This document shows, piece after piece, positions 49,933 through 57,574 of a DNA stretch of 64,000 nt. The position numbers and the translations under genes are program-made. The notes beneath the pieces were generated by a model. The model made no database searches. It saw only the letters and a program-made list of their open reading frames with translations, and was not told the DNA's origin. Every line of letters starts with the position of its first letter. Within the stretch, counting starts at the first letter, position 1. Source of the stretch: Aggregatilineales bacterium (lineage in GTDB: Bacteria > Chloroflexota > Anaerolineae > Aggregatilineales > Phototrophicaceae); contig JAUQWZ010000052.1 of assembly GCA_030834905.1 (NCBI GenBank), forward strand, positions 62,001-126,000. The letters run 5' to 3'.

Positions 49933-51255
49933 ATGGCGGATATTCCGGCAAGACGCCAGCGAGAAATTGACGACATGCTCGACCAACTCGACTCGGATGA
50001 TCCGGCAGAGCGCCGGGCAGCCGCTTACTGGCTCGGCGAAGCGGCGGCAGCCGATGCTGTCCCCAGGCTGGTCGATCTGTACGAAAACGACGAAAAAGCC
50101 AGCGTGCGCCGGGCGGCAGGCTATTCGCTGGGCATGTTCCGCGCCGTCGAAGACGCCATCAAACATGGCAAAGAGAAGCGCGTTATCCGGCTGCTTGAAC
50201 AGGTCGAGCAGAAGGGCAAAATGGGACGCCGCGCCAACAAAGGCGGCTGGATTCGGCTGATACTTGGGCTGCTGATCGCCCTCACGGCGCTGGCGCTGGC
50301 ATTTCAGTTTCTGCCAGTCGACGTCGTGCGCACCGTTCAGGTATCGCTGGCGCGGGCGGGGCTGTTCAAAGTTGACCCGGCGACCGAGCGCGATCCGCTG
50401 CTGTCCAGCCTGCGCCAGCACTACGCCAGCGTCCGCGACGATGTGGTCACGCTGCAAGCCGAATTTCAATCGGTGCTGGGCGGTGGAGCGCTGGATTGCA
50501 GCGCCTATTTCAACAACGCCCCGCCGTTCCAGCTTCTAGGGGCAGATGCGTCGGCTTACCCCGATATCGCCGACATCGTTTCGCGCCTGAACAACGCCCA
50601 CGGCAGCTTAACCGCCGCCTATGCGCGCTACGACGCCGCCTGCTTGCAGGTTCAGCCGCTGCCGGTCGAGGAAGTGGGAACGACTTACGCCGCCCTGGTG
50701 AACGCGGTGCAGGCGCTGCCCGAAATCGAGGCGGCGATCAGCGCTGCCGAACGCGGCGAACCCGCGCCACAGCCGGAAGCGCCGACGACTCCCCCAACGA
50801 CCGCGCCCGCCACTGCCGTTCCGGTATCAGCCACGGCTGCCCCGCCGACCACCGATATCAGCATCGCCAACCCGCGCAGCCATCTGACGGCGCTCTACAG
50901 CCTCATCGAAAACATGCGCTCTCAGCGCGGCGGGCTGACGCTGCTGGAACAGTACTGGGGCGACGTACAGCGCACCGGACGGACAACCGCCTGCGGCACC
51001 GCCCCGCCGACCATACCGGACAATTACGCGCTGCCACCCGCCGATGCTCAGGCAAGCCCCGAACTGGCGCAGGCGGTGCAGTCGATCAACGACGCGCTTG
51101 ATCTCACCCGCACCGGCTGGACGGATTTCGCCTTCGCCTGCAACAGCGGCGAGCTAAACCAGCAGGCGCAGCAGGAATTTCTCGAAGCGCTCCAGGCAAA
51201 AGCCGCTTTCCAGGCGGCAGAGCAGCTTCTCAACCGCGTGCGCGACGACGTCTAG
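49933..51255 (+). CDS. HEAT-repeat protein with a membrane helix and extracellular helical domain
   Basis: 440 residues. Residues about 10-85 are two HEAT/PBS-lyase repeats (DDPAERRAAAYWLGEAAAADAVPRLVDLYENDEKASVRRAAGYSLGMF). A membrane helix follows (WIRLILGLLIALTALALAFQFLP, about 107-129), then an outside part of long helices interrupted by a Pro/Thr linker (PQPEAPTTPPTTAPATAVPV). Two helical segments (AALVNAVQALPEIEAAI, SPELAQAVQSINDALDLTRTGW) look like a duplication. It could pass a signal between a cytoplasmic binding partner and the cell surface; no function is known. GGAG lies seven bases before ATG 49933. Confidence 0.75.
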   Translation: MADIPARRQREIDDMLDQLDSDDPAERRAAAYWLGEAAAADAVPRLVDLYENDEKASVRRAAGYSLGMFRAVEDAIKHGKEKRVIRLLEQVEQKGKMGRRANKGGWIRLILGLLIALTALALAFQFLPVDVVRTVQVSLARAGLFKVDPATERDPLLSSLRQHYASVRDDVVTLQAEFQSVLGGGALDCSAYFNNAPPFQLLGADASAYPDIADIVSRLNNAHGSLTAAYARYDAACLQVQPLPVEEVGTTYAALVNAVQALPEIEAAISAAERGEPAPQPEAPTTPPTTAPATAVPVSATAAPPTTDISIANPRSHLTALYSLIENMRSQRGGLTLLEQYWGDVQRTGRTTACGTAPPTIPDNYALPPADAQASPELAQAVQSINDALDLTRTGWTDFAFACNSGELNQQAQQEFLEALQAKAAFQAAEQLLNRVRDDV

Positions 51256-51259
51256 CAAT

Positions 51260-51919
51260 TCATGATGCCAGTGGTTCGAGCCTTAGCCACGCGGGAGCGC
51301 GTTCGTTCAGGACGCCAATGATGTTGTTGAGTACGTCGGTGATGCCGGGATCGGCGTTGATGGTGATTACGGTTTCGCCCCGCGCTCGCAGGAATTCAAT
51401 CGCCTCGGTATAACGGCGGCGCATCTCCGCCAGCTTGTCGTCGAAAAGCTCGCGGCTGCCACCGCGCGCGCCCATGCGCCGGTAGCACGTTTCCTCGCTC
51501 GCGTCCAGAAACAGCGTCAGGTGTGGGCGGCGCGCGCCGCTGTTGAGTTCCATCACCTTGTCCATCGGTAGTTCGGGCGACGAATTGTAGACCAGCGACG
51601 ATAGATAGTAGCGATCACAGACCACGATGCGCCCGTCTGCCGCGTCCAGAAACGGCGTCAGGACGCGCTCGTTGTGATCGGCGCGGTTAAGCGCGTAAGC
51701 CAGCGCCAGCGTGCGCGGCGACACGGTGATCTGTTTTGCCAGCGCCTGCCGGATGTACGCGCCCGCGACGGAAGGATCGTGCGGCTCGTAGGTCAGCAGC
51801 ACCCGATCCCCGAACTTCTCACGCAAAATATCCGCCAGGCGGCGGGTGATTTCAGTTTTGCCCGCGCCGTCCAAGCCTTCCAGCACGAGAAAAAACGAGC
51901 GTGCGGCGGTATGAGTCAT
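51260..51919 (-). CDS. tmk: Thymidylate kinase
   Basis: 219 residues. P-loop GLDGAGKT at 15-22, the DRY motif in VVCDRYYLSSLVYN, and the LFLDASEETCYRRM and R-rich LID region (GARGGSRELFDDK) are those of dTMP kinase, which makes dTDP from dTMP for DNA synthesis. The Arg in the P-loop region seen in E. coli-type enzymes is absent and LID Arg residues are present, as in many Gram-positive-type kinases. AGGGA precedes ATG 51919. It converges on the HEAT-membrane gene with four bases between. Confidence 0.94.
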   Translation of the reverse strand: MTHTAARSFFLVLEGLDGAGKTEITRRLADILREKFGDRVLLTYEPHDPSVAGAYIRQALAKQITVSPRTLALAYALNRADHNERVLTPFLDAADGRIVVCDRYYLSSLVYNSSPELPMDKVMELNSGARRPHLTLFLDASEETCYRRMGARGGSRELFDDKLAEMRRRYTEAIEFLRARGETVITINADPGITDVLNNIIGVLNERAPAWLRLEPLAS

Positions 51920-51989
51920 GCACAGTCCCTATCGCAGTCATGAAAAACAGCGGCGTCATTCTACCGTCTCACGCGGCATTCCAGCAGCG

Positions 51990-52952
51990 TTAGTCCAGCG
52001 GGTGCGCGGCGAAGAACGACCAGATCAGCTCAGTCGCGTTCACGTCATCGGTTTTTGCGCCGACCAGAAAGCCCGGAAGCTGACGCCCGGTCGCGCCGGG
52101 CCAGGTGTGTCCACCGTCCTGGATGGTATAAAACACCACATCGCCGCTGCCGGAACAGCCGGTGTAGGCAGTTCCAGATACGTCGCCAGCAGCAGGCAGA
52201 GCTTCCGGCGTTTCGTCGCAGCCGTTCCGTTGCGCCCAGCCTTCCACCCACGTCTGCGCGGCGGCAAGATCAGGCGTCCCTTCATACGGCACAATCGGAT
52301 CGTCTGTCCCATGAAACGCGATCAGCGGGACCGGACGAAGCACAGGGCTGAGCAGCCGACAGCTAACATCTTCCCCGGTGCCAACCGCGCCAGCGACGAT
52401 GCCCACAGCGGCGATCTGCTCCGAAAACGCGCTGTCGCAGGCGAGGCGGTAGCTCATCCCGCCGCCGTTGGAAAGACCGTTCACGTACACCCGCGCCGAA
52501 TCGATACAGTAGGCTGCCTTCAGCGTATCGATCAGATCGTGAAAGAACTGAACGTCGTCCACCTTGCCCAGCGGCATCAGCGGCATGTCATGCTGGTAGG
52601 CGTGCCAGCGTCGGGGAAGCCCGGTTCCCTGTGGATGCACCGAGATAAAGCCCTCGCGCTCCGCCACCGTATCCCAGCCCGAATAATCCTGCTGCTGCGA
52701 CGCGCGCCCGCCCAAGCCGTGCATTGTCAGCACCAGCGGAACCGGCGACGACCGATCATAGTTCATAGGCACGTAGACAATGTAAAAGCGCTCGATTCCA
52801 CCCGACTCCAGCGTGTGTTCAGATACGCCGGTAGCAACCGGCGCGGTCAGCCCGCAGCCCCCAGACTGCGATTCTACGGGCATCGCCGCGCCCACAAACG
52901 CGCCCATCAGCGCGAACACGCCTATCGACAGCACTATCCAACGCCTGATCAT
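51990..52952 (-). CDS. Secreted PHB-depolymerase/feruloyl-esterase-type esterase
   Basis: 320 residues with a signal peptide (RRWIVLSIGVFALMGAFVGAAMPVESQS). The alpha/beta-hydrolase core has PVPLVLTMHGLGGRASQQQDYSGWD, nucleophile elbow GLSNGGGMSY, the acid in FHGTDDPIVPY and the His in IQDGGHTWPG. This is the layout of the poly(3-hydroxybutyrate) depolymerase / LpqC family, which also contains feruloyl and acetylxylan esterases. Several Cys (CGLTAP, CIDS, CDSAFS, CDETPE, CSGSGD) suggest disulphides outside the cell. I chose ATG 52952, next to CAGGTG. Confidence 0.9.
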   Translation of the reverse strand: MIRRWIVLSIGVFALMGAFVGAAMPVESQSGGCGLTAPVATGVSEHTLESGGIERFYIVYVPMNYDRSSPVPLVLTMHGLGGRASQQQDYSGWDTVAEREGFISVHPQGTGLPRRWHAYQHDMPLMPLGKVDDVQFFHDLIDTLKAAYCIDSARVYVNGLSNGGGMSYRLACDSAFSEQIAAVGIVAGAVGTGEDVSCRLLSPVLRPVPLIAFHGTDDPIVPYEGTPDLAAAQTWVEGWAQRNGCDETPEALPAAGDVSGTAYTGCSGSGDVVFYTIQDGGHTWPGATGRQLPGFLVGAKTDDVNATELIWSFFAAHPLD

Positions 52953-53059
52953 GATCACACCTGAAATCCCGGACAGCATGTGCACGATCATAACGCGCTG
53001 CCGCCCGCGTGCCATGAGCAGTTGGTAAGCGCCCCCACGCCGTAAGTCTGCTGCGGCGC

Positions 53060-54088
53060 TTACGATTGTCCCACCCGCACCGGCAGGCGATACAATCCCA
53101 TCGCCTCGCGCACCTGTCCCATTGTCTCGGCGGCTTCGGCGCGCATACGCTCGGTGCCGGTCACCAGCACCTCTTCGACCAGACCGGGCTTCGACTCGTA
53201 ATAGGCGCGGCGCTCGCGGAACGGCGTCAGGAAGTCGTTGAGGGCTTTTGCCAGCTTGCGCTTCACTTCCACGTCACCTACCTTGCCGACAAGATAGCGT
53301 TCCTTCAGGTCGTTCACTTCTTCGACATTCGGGTTGAAAGCGTCGTGATAGATGAAGACCGGGTTGCCTTCCACGCGACCGGGAATATCGGCGCGGATGC
53401 GGTTCGGGTCGGTGAACATGCCGCGCACCTTCTGATTGACCGTCTCCTCGTCGTCGCTGAGGAAGATGGCGTTGTTGAGCGATTTGCTCATCTTCGCCTG
53501 CCCATCAACGCCGATCAGCGACGGCACATCGCCGATCAGCGCCTCCGGGATCGGGAAGACCTCGCCGTACAGATAGTTAAAACGGCGGGCGATCTCGCGC
53601 GTCACTTCAATGTGCGACTCGTTGTCCTTGCCCACCGGCACCAGATGCGCTCGCGGCAGCAGGATATCGGCGGCTTGCAGCACCGGGTAGCCGAGCAGAC
53701 CAAACGGCATGACCTCGCCCATCTGCGCCGCCGCCGCCATATCCTTCAGGCTCGGCACGCGCTCCAGCCGGTTGACGGTGGTCAGCATCTCGAAGATCAG
53801 GTTCAGTTCATAGGTTTCAGAAACGCCGGACTGAAGAAAGATGACGCTTTTCTCCGGGTCGATTCCAGCGCTCAGGTTGTCGAGCACCAGATCGTGAATG
53901 TTCTGGTGCAGGGCGGTGATATGCTCTTTTTCAGGCTTGGTCGTCAGCGTGTGCAGATCGGCGACGATGAAAAAGCACTCGTACTGATCCTGCAGGCGCA
54001 CGCGGTTTGCCACCGAACCGACGTAATGCCCCAGATGCAGCTTGCCCGTTGGACGGTCGCCCGTCAGAATGCGTTTCTTGGCGCTCAT
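53060..54088 (-). CDS. trpS: Tryptophanyl-tRNA synthetase
   Basis: 342 residues of class I synthetase. The HIGH motif is HLGH at 18-21 in TGKLHLGHYVG, and KMSKS is exact (AKMSKSLNNAI). The rest matches bacterial TrpRS (FFIVADLHTLTT, SVIFLQSGVSETYELNLIF). It charges tRNA-Trp. ATG 54088 is preferred to ATG 54100 for spacing from GAGG. Expression is controlled by a tryptophan T-box leader at 54112-54470, so the enzyme is induced when uncharged tRNA-Trp builds up. Confidence 0.96.
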   Translation of the reverse strand: MSAKKRILTGDRPTGKLHLGHYVGSVANRVRLQDQYECFFIVADLHTLTTKPEKEHITALHQNIHDLVLDNLSAGIDPEKSVIFLQSGVSETYELNLIFEMLTTVNRLERVPSLKDMAAAAQMGEVMPFGLLGYPVLQAADILLPRAHLVPVGKDNESHIEVTREIARRFNYLYGEVFPIPEALIGDVPSLIGVDGQAKMSKSLNNAIFLSDDEETVNQKVRGMFTDPNRIRADIPGRVEGNPVFIYHDAFNPNVEEVNDLKERYLVGKVGDVEVKRKLAKALNDFLTPFRERRAYYESKPGLVEEVLVTGTERMRAEAAETMGQVREAMGLYRLPVRVGQS

Positions 54089-54111
54089 GGTTATGGTCAT
54101 CCTCTAAAAAT

Positions 54112-54470
54112 AAAAACGCTCGTCCCCAATCAGGGGACGAGCGTAAATTCACCCGCGGTACCACCCCGGTTCGACCAGACTGTCCTGATCGCCCTCGTGT
54201 TGGGCTAATGCCCACTGCCCTGATAACGGCGGCAGTTCCGGCGCGGGATACTTGGAGTGCTAAAGTAAGTAAAAAGTTGAAAGTAAAAAGTGGAAAGTGG
54301 GAATAAATTACTTTCTACTTGGCACTTTCTAACTTTGAACTGTGCTTTCCGTTCCCCCGGCAGCTCAAAGGTCCATTCGGCGTCGGCGCGCAGGTGGGTT
54401 CTCAGCCGCCCCACTCTCTGTACTGCCGTTCCGGCGCTTACTCGTCCTCGTCACAGCCTTTATTTTATAT
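54112..54470 (-). promoter_or_regulatory. Tryptophan T-box leader of trpS
   Basis: On the reverse strand: stem I elements GAGTAAG and AGAGAG, the specifier loop GAATGGACCTTTGAG with the Trp codon TGG at 54373-54375, the 14-base T-box GGGGTGGTACCGCG (54154-54167), and a 12-base-pair terminator ACGCTCGTCCCC/GGGGACGAGCGT followed by TTTTTATTTTT (54106-54144). Uncharged tRNA-Trp pairs with TGG and with the T-box bulge, favouring the antiterminator. An AAAGT-type repeat is inserted between stem I and the T-box. Confidence 0.94.
54262..54345. repeat. AAAGT-type tract inside the trpS leader
   Basis: AAAGTAAGTAAAAAGTTG...AAAGTGGAAAGT (54262-54297), a short AT-rich gap, and ACTTTCTACTTGGCACTTTC...AACTTTG (54310-54338) form two facing tracts that can fold on each other. 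The wording is that of the tracts around the IVP gene at 46444 and of the tract at 60445. It splits the T-box leader. Confidence 0.75.
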
Positions 54471-54476
54471 GCCGTA

Positions 54477-54505
54477 ATTCTATGCTCAGTTGGGGCGTCC
54501 GTCAA
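54477..54505 (-). promoter_or_regulatory. Promoter of the trpS leader
   Basis: Reverse-strand TTGACG (54500-54505), 17 bases, TAGAAT (54477-54482). Transcription would begin close to 54470, just before stem I of the T-box, giving a leader of about 370 bases. Confidence 0.6.
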
Positions 54506-54541
54506 CCGAGAAAGGGCGGGCAGCGCTGTTCCGGCGGCGCG

Positions 54542-54676
54542 TTACGACTGCTCCGCTTTGGGCGGCATCAGTTGGCTGAAGGCGCTGCCCTGACCGACGA
54601 AGATCGAGCCGCCCGCTTTGACCGTCGCCCGGATCAGGCGGATGACGCCTTCCCGGTCGGCGTTCACCAGATCGAT
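54542..54676 (-). pseudogene. Downstream part of the HxlR gene after an in-frame TAG
   Basis: The frame of the HxlR gene continues in phase for 44 codons after its TAG (54677-54679), reading IDLVNADREGVIRLIRATVK then AGGSIFVGQGSAFSQLMPPK and ending at TAA 54542. In related HxlR regulators the pattern WSARHDPDTxAP is followed by a similar IxxDRxGLIRxIRA helix, so this is probably the rest of the original protein, separated by an amber mutation, sequencing error or readthrough codon. Confidence 0.6.
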
Positions 54677-55021
54677 CTAGGCTTGGGGCGCGCCTGTGTC
54701 CGGGTCGTGGCGCGCGCTCCAGTTTGCCATTTCCAGCAGGATCGGGATCAGATCCAGCCCCTTGTCGGTCAGCGCATATACTTCTTTGCGCTTGTCCGTC
54801 TCAGAAGGTGTCTTGGTGAGGATGCCTTTTTCCTCTAGCTGCGCCAGCCGGTTGGCGAGGATGTTGGTGGCGATGCCTTCGTCGGCGTCCAGAAATTCGC
54901 CGTAGGTTTGCTTGCCGAAGTAGACGATATCGCGAATGATGAGGAGCGACCACCTATCGCCGAACATCTCCAGTGCGAAGTTGATCGGGCAGTCGGAGCG
55001 CCGCTGGTAGCTGGTTTTCAT
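54677..55021 (-). CDS. HxlR-family transcriptional regulator, truncated by amber codon
   Basis: 114 residues as read. It has the MarR-like winged helix of the HxlR family: RSDCPINFALEMFGDRWSLLIIRDIVYFGKQTYGEFLDADEGIATNILANRLAQLEEKGILTKTPS with an N-terminal Cys11 and DGIATNILxxRLxxLExxGIL recognition helix. Such regulators sense aldehydes or reactive chlorine/quinones, sometimes through that Cys. The normal length is about 110-160 residues; the DNA-binding part is complete here and may be functional without the missing helix. See 54542-54676 for the in-phase remainder. ATG 55021 is the start. Confidence 0.88.
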   Translation of the reverse strand: MKTSYQRRSDCPINFALEMFGDRWSLLIIRDIVYFGKQTYGEFLDADEGIATNILANRLAQLEEKGILTKTPSETDKRKEVYALTDKGLDLIPILLEMANWSARHDPDTGAPQA

Positions 55022-55226
55022 GACGGTGGAGCTTCTCTGTCTCCTGTGTGCTGGCAGTGCTGGCTAGAACGTCCGTTCTTGACTCAATAATCATAATTCA
55101 TTATACTCAGCTTACTTGCATTAAACAAGTAAACCGACTGTTATAGAGTGACGATTCGACACTGCGGAAGCGCTTGCCGAATGTGGGTGACGATCTTCTC
55201 GATGATACAGCGGAAGGCGTCGCAAG

Positions 55227-55670
55227 ATGGATAACCAGCAGCAAATTATGAACGTACAAGAGCAAATCGAAAAATATATGACTAGCCAACCTGAACCAAA
55301 ATGTAGTGATATGCAAGCGCTGCACCGCATCATTCAGGAAGTAATGCCAGCATGTAAATTATGGTTCCTGGATGGTAAAAACAGTGAAAACAGAACCGTT
55401 TCTAATCCTAATATCGGATATGGACTTCAAACTATAGAATACGCTGATGGACAAAGCAGGGAGTTCTATCAGATTGGTTTGAGCGCAAACAAAACCGGAA
55501 TCTCTGTCTATATCCTTGGCATTAAAGATAAGAAATACTTGGCTCAGACGTATGGGGAAAAACTTGGTCAGGCAAGTGTAACAGGGTATTGCATTAGGTT
55601 CAAAGCGCTGAAAAATATAGACATTGATGTACTCGAAGCGGCAATACGAGATGGAGTGGCGTCTCCGTAA
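55227..55670 (+). CDS. DUF1801 protein in an AT-rich island
   Basis: 147 residues with the DUF1801 pattern: ALHRIIQEVMPACKLWFLDGKN, FYQIGLSANKTGISVYILGIKDKKYLAQTYGEKLG and CIRFKALKNIDIDVLEAAIRDGV. DUF1801 (YdhG-like fold) proteins are of unknown function. Base use is clearly more AT-rich than the neighbours (codons such as AAA, AAT, TTA common), a sign of recent arrival. On the reverse strand just upstream (55141-55224) a 27-codon fragment that could derive from a transposase is visible. GGAAGG lies nine bases before ATG 55227. Confidence 0.85.
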   Translation: MDNQQQIMNVQEQIEKYMTSQPEPKCSDMQALHRIIQEVMPACKLWFLDGKNSENRTVSNPNIGYGLQTIEYADGQSREFYQIGLSANKTGISVYILGIKDKKYLAQTYGEKLGQASVTGYCIRFKALKNIDIDVLEAAIRDGVASP

Positions 55671-55768
55671 TACTGTACCGCCTGGGGAGCAGCTTCTGAA
55701 ACGGCTTGCAGCTATTGTCGAACCGACAGTACAACTCGTCGTGCGTTCCACTACAGCCATCACGTAGA

Positions 55769-55855
55769 CTCAGTGAATCACGAATTGGAACTATGCTTCG
55801 CTCGACAGTGGGCTTAAGCCCACTGTCTGAGACGGGAAATCTGTGATTCACTGAG
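55769..55855. repeat. Nested palindrome element
   Basis: Outer ends CTCAGTGAATCAC (55769-55781) and GTGATTCACTGAG (55843-55855) are perfect inverted copies; inside lies the 24-base palindrome with arms GACAGTGGGCTT and AAGCCCACTGTC (55804-55827). The outer word GTGATTCAC also occurs beside the GGACAC-type repeats, and the inner palindrome is a variant of that at 36453. Confidence 0.8.
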
Positions 55856-55910
55856 ACTTCGTTTTATGATCGCGACGAAGGTATAGAGTTCATCCTATCT
55901 GAGGAAATTT

Positions 55911-56136
55911 GTGGCGAAACAACCTGATCAGCCGGATACATGACTTCCCGCGCGGCATCGGCAGCCCTGCCACCAGCGCGCTGCTCTTTGCGGGCTATAC
56001 GCGCCTCGAACAGCTCACCACCAGAACCGAGCAGGAGATTCTGGCGCTTCACGGCGTTGGACCGAAGGCGATTGCGGTGCTGCGCGGCGCGCTGGCTGAA
56101 CGCGGCTGGACGTTCGCCAGCGCCGAGCGTAAATAA
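55911..56136 (+). pseudogene. Helix-hairpin-helix protein with an early frameshift
   Basis: A strong ribosome binding site GAGGAA (55901-55906) points to GTG 55911, from which VAKQPDQPDT is read before a TGA. One base out of phase the protein continues without break: DFPRGIGSPATSALLFAGYT, RLEQLTTRTEQEILALHGVG and PKAIAVLRGALAERG, ending at 56136. The latter is a clear helix-hairpin-helix DNA-binding module (LHGVGPKA). So the gene has a one-base insertion after codon 10, or a sequence error; programmed shifting is unlikely but not excluded. The product would be about 75 residues. Confidence 0.65.
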
Positions 56137-56144
56137 GGCGGCGT

Positions 56145-56897
56145 ATGAGCCTGATCGTCGAGCAAAGGCTGTCCGATTCACCTTTTGTAGAAGCCGTAAT
56201 GCATGGCTGGACTGTGAGCGAAGGGACTTCGCTCCGCCCCGCCGAGGTTCAGTGGCACATGGTTTTCACGCGGGTTCAGGGCAGCCTGTATCCCCTGATT
56301 GTCGGTCCCTGGATATCGGCTGGTTCTGCCGCCTGGGGTGAAGGCGCGGAGATCCTCTGGGTCAGGTTCAAGCTGGGCGTCTTCATGCCCCATCTGCCCG
56401 CCAGAAACATCCTGAATACCGAAACGCGCCTGCCGGAAGCAGCATCCGACAGCGCCTTCTGGCTGCGCAGCTCGGCGTGGCAGTTCCCCGATTACGAAAA
56501 CGTCGATACCTTTATCGACCGCCTTGCGCGCGATGAGGTTCTGATGTGGGATCCAGTCGTCAGCGCCGGGTTGCAGGATCAACTACATCCGCAGGCGATG
56601 TCCCCCCGCACCCTGCGCCACCGTTTCCTTCGCGCTACTGGCATGACTCAGAGCCACATCCGCCAATTCAGACGCGCCCAACAGGCAGAAGCGCTGCTGC
56701 GGCGCGGCGCGACGATCCTCGATACAGTGGATGAGGCGGGCTACTTCGACCAGCCGCATCTGACCCGCGCTCTGAAGCAGTTTATTGGCTATACCCCCGC
56801 CCAGATTGTCCGCATGAGCACGCCTGATTGCCATTCTGTACAAGACACCGACCCTGTGCTGGAATACGATACAAACGTTCTAACCAACACCTACTGA
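56145..56897 (+). CDS. AraC-family transcriptional regulator
   Basis: 250 residues. The C-terminal HTH region MSPRTLRHRFLRATGMTQSHIRQFRRAQQAEALLRRGATILDTVDEAGYFDQPHLTRALKQFIGYTPAQI is the double helix-turn-helix of the AraC family (about 150-220). The N-terminal 140 residues, with WHMVFTRVQGSLYPLIVGPW and WVRFKLGVFMPHLP, match the sensing domain of AraC regulators with a DUF6597-like fold. ATG 56145 begins eight bases after the HhH stop codon. The next two genes (DHFR-like and SRPBCC) may be its targets. Confidence 0.9.
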   Translation: MSLIVEQRLSDSPFVEAVMHGWTVSEGTSLRPAEVQWHMVFTRVQGSLYPLIVGPWISAGSAAWGEGAEILWVRFKLGVFMPHLPARNILNTETRLPEAASDSAFWLRSSAWQFPDYENVDTFIDRLARDEVLMWDPVVSAGLQDQLHPQAMSPRTLRHRFLRATGMTQSHIRQFRRAQQAEALLRRGATILDTVDEAGYFDQPHLTRALKQFIGYTPAQIVRMSTPDCHSVQDTDPVLEYDTNVLTNTY

Positions 56898-56918
56898 CAC
56901 ATATCGAAGGGATTCAAT

Positions 56919-57518
56919 ATGGGAACGGTTGGCGCAGGCTTTAGCATGTCGCTGGATGGATTTATCGCCGGAGCGAATGATGAGGTTGATCGGGTATTTG
57001 CCTGGATGTTCCAGGGCGATCAGGATACTCAGGTTTCCATCGGCGACGAATCGCTTGATCTCAAGCTGACCTCAGAGGGCGTCGAGCAGTGTGAGGACAT
57101 GGCGCACGCTATCGGGGCGGTGCTTTCCGGGCGCAGGATGTTTGACGTGGCTGGCGCGTGGGGCGGCAAACACCCGCTGAACGTGCCGATTGTCGTCCTG
57201 ACTCATCATCCCCCGCAGGAATGGGTGAATAAGCCTGACTCGCCGTTCACTTTCGTCACCGATGGCGTGGAAAGCGCGGTGGCAAAAGCCAGGGAAAGCG
57301 CGGGCGGTAAAAGCGTTGGCGTCGGCGGCGCGGATGTCACCCGCCAGTGCCTCAAAGCCGGGCTGCTGGATGAAATCGGCATTGATCTGGTGCCCGTTCT
57401 GCTCGGCAGCGGTATTCGTCTGTTTGAACAGATCGGTATCGAGCCGCTGGAACTGGAAATCGTCGGTGTGACCGAGGATATCGGCGTCACCCACCTTCGC
57501 TATCGCATCCCGAAGTAA
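56919..57518 (+). CDS. Dihydrofolate-reductase-like (RibD C-terminal) protein
   Basis: 199 residues with the RibD_C/DHFR-like pattern: GAGFSMSLDGFIAGAND near the N-terminus, AIGAVLSGRRMFDVAGAWGG, VPIVVLTHHPPQEW, KSVGVGGADVTRQCLKAGLLDEIGIDLVPVLLGSGIRLFEQ. These small enzymes use NADPH to reduce an unknown substrate; they are common in soil bacteria beside AraC and SRPBCC genes, as here. GAAGGG precedes ATG 56919. Its stop lies 56 bases before the SRPBCC start. Confidence 0.9.
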   Translation: MGTVGAGFSMSLDGFIAGANDEVDRVFAWMFQGDQDTQVSIGDESLDLKLTSEGVEQCEDMAHAIGAVLSGRRMFDVAGAWGGKHPLNVPIVVLTHHPPQEWVNKPDSPFTFVTDGVESAVAKARESAGGKSVGVGGADVTRQCLKAGLLDEIGIDLVPVLLGSGIRLFEQIGIEPLELEIVGVTEDIGVTHLRYRIPK

Positions 57519-57574
57519 GGTTGGCGGGTATTCCTCCTGCTGGCACGTTCATTCAGTGTGAAGGAGCAGAAACG

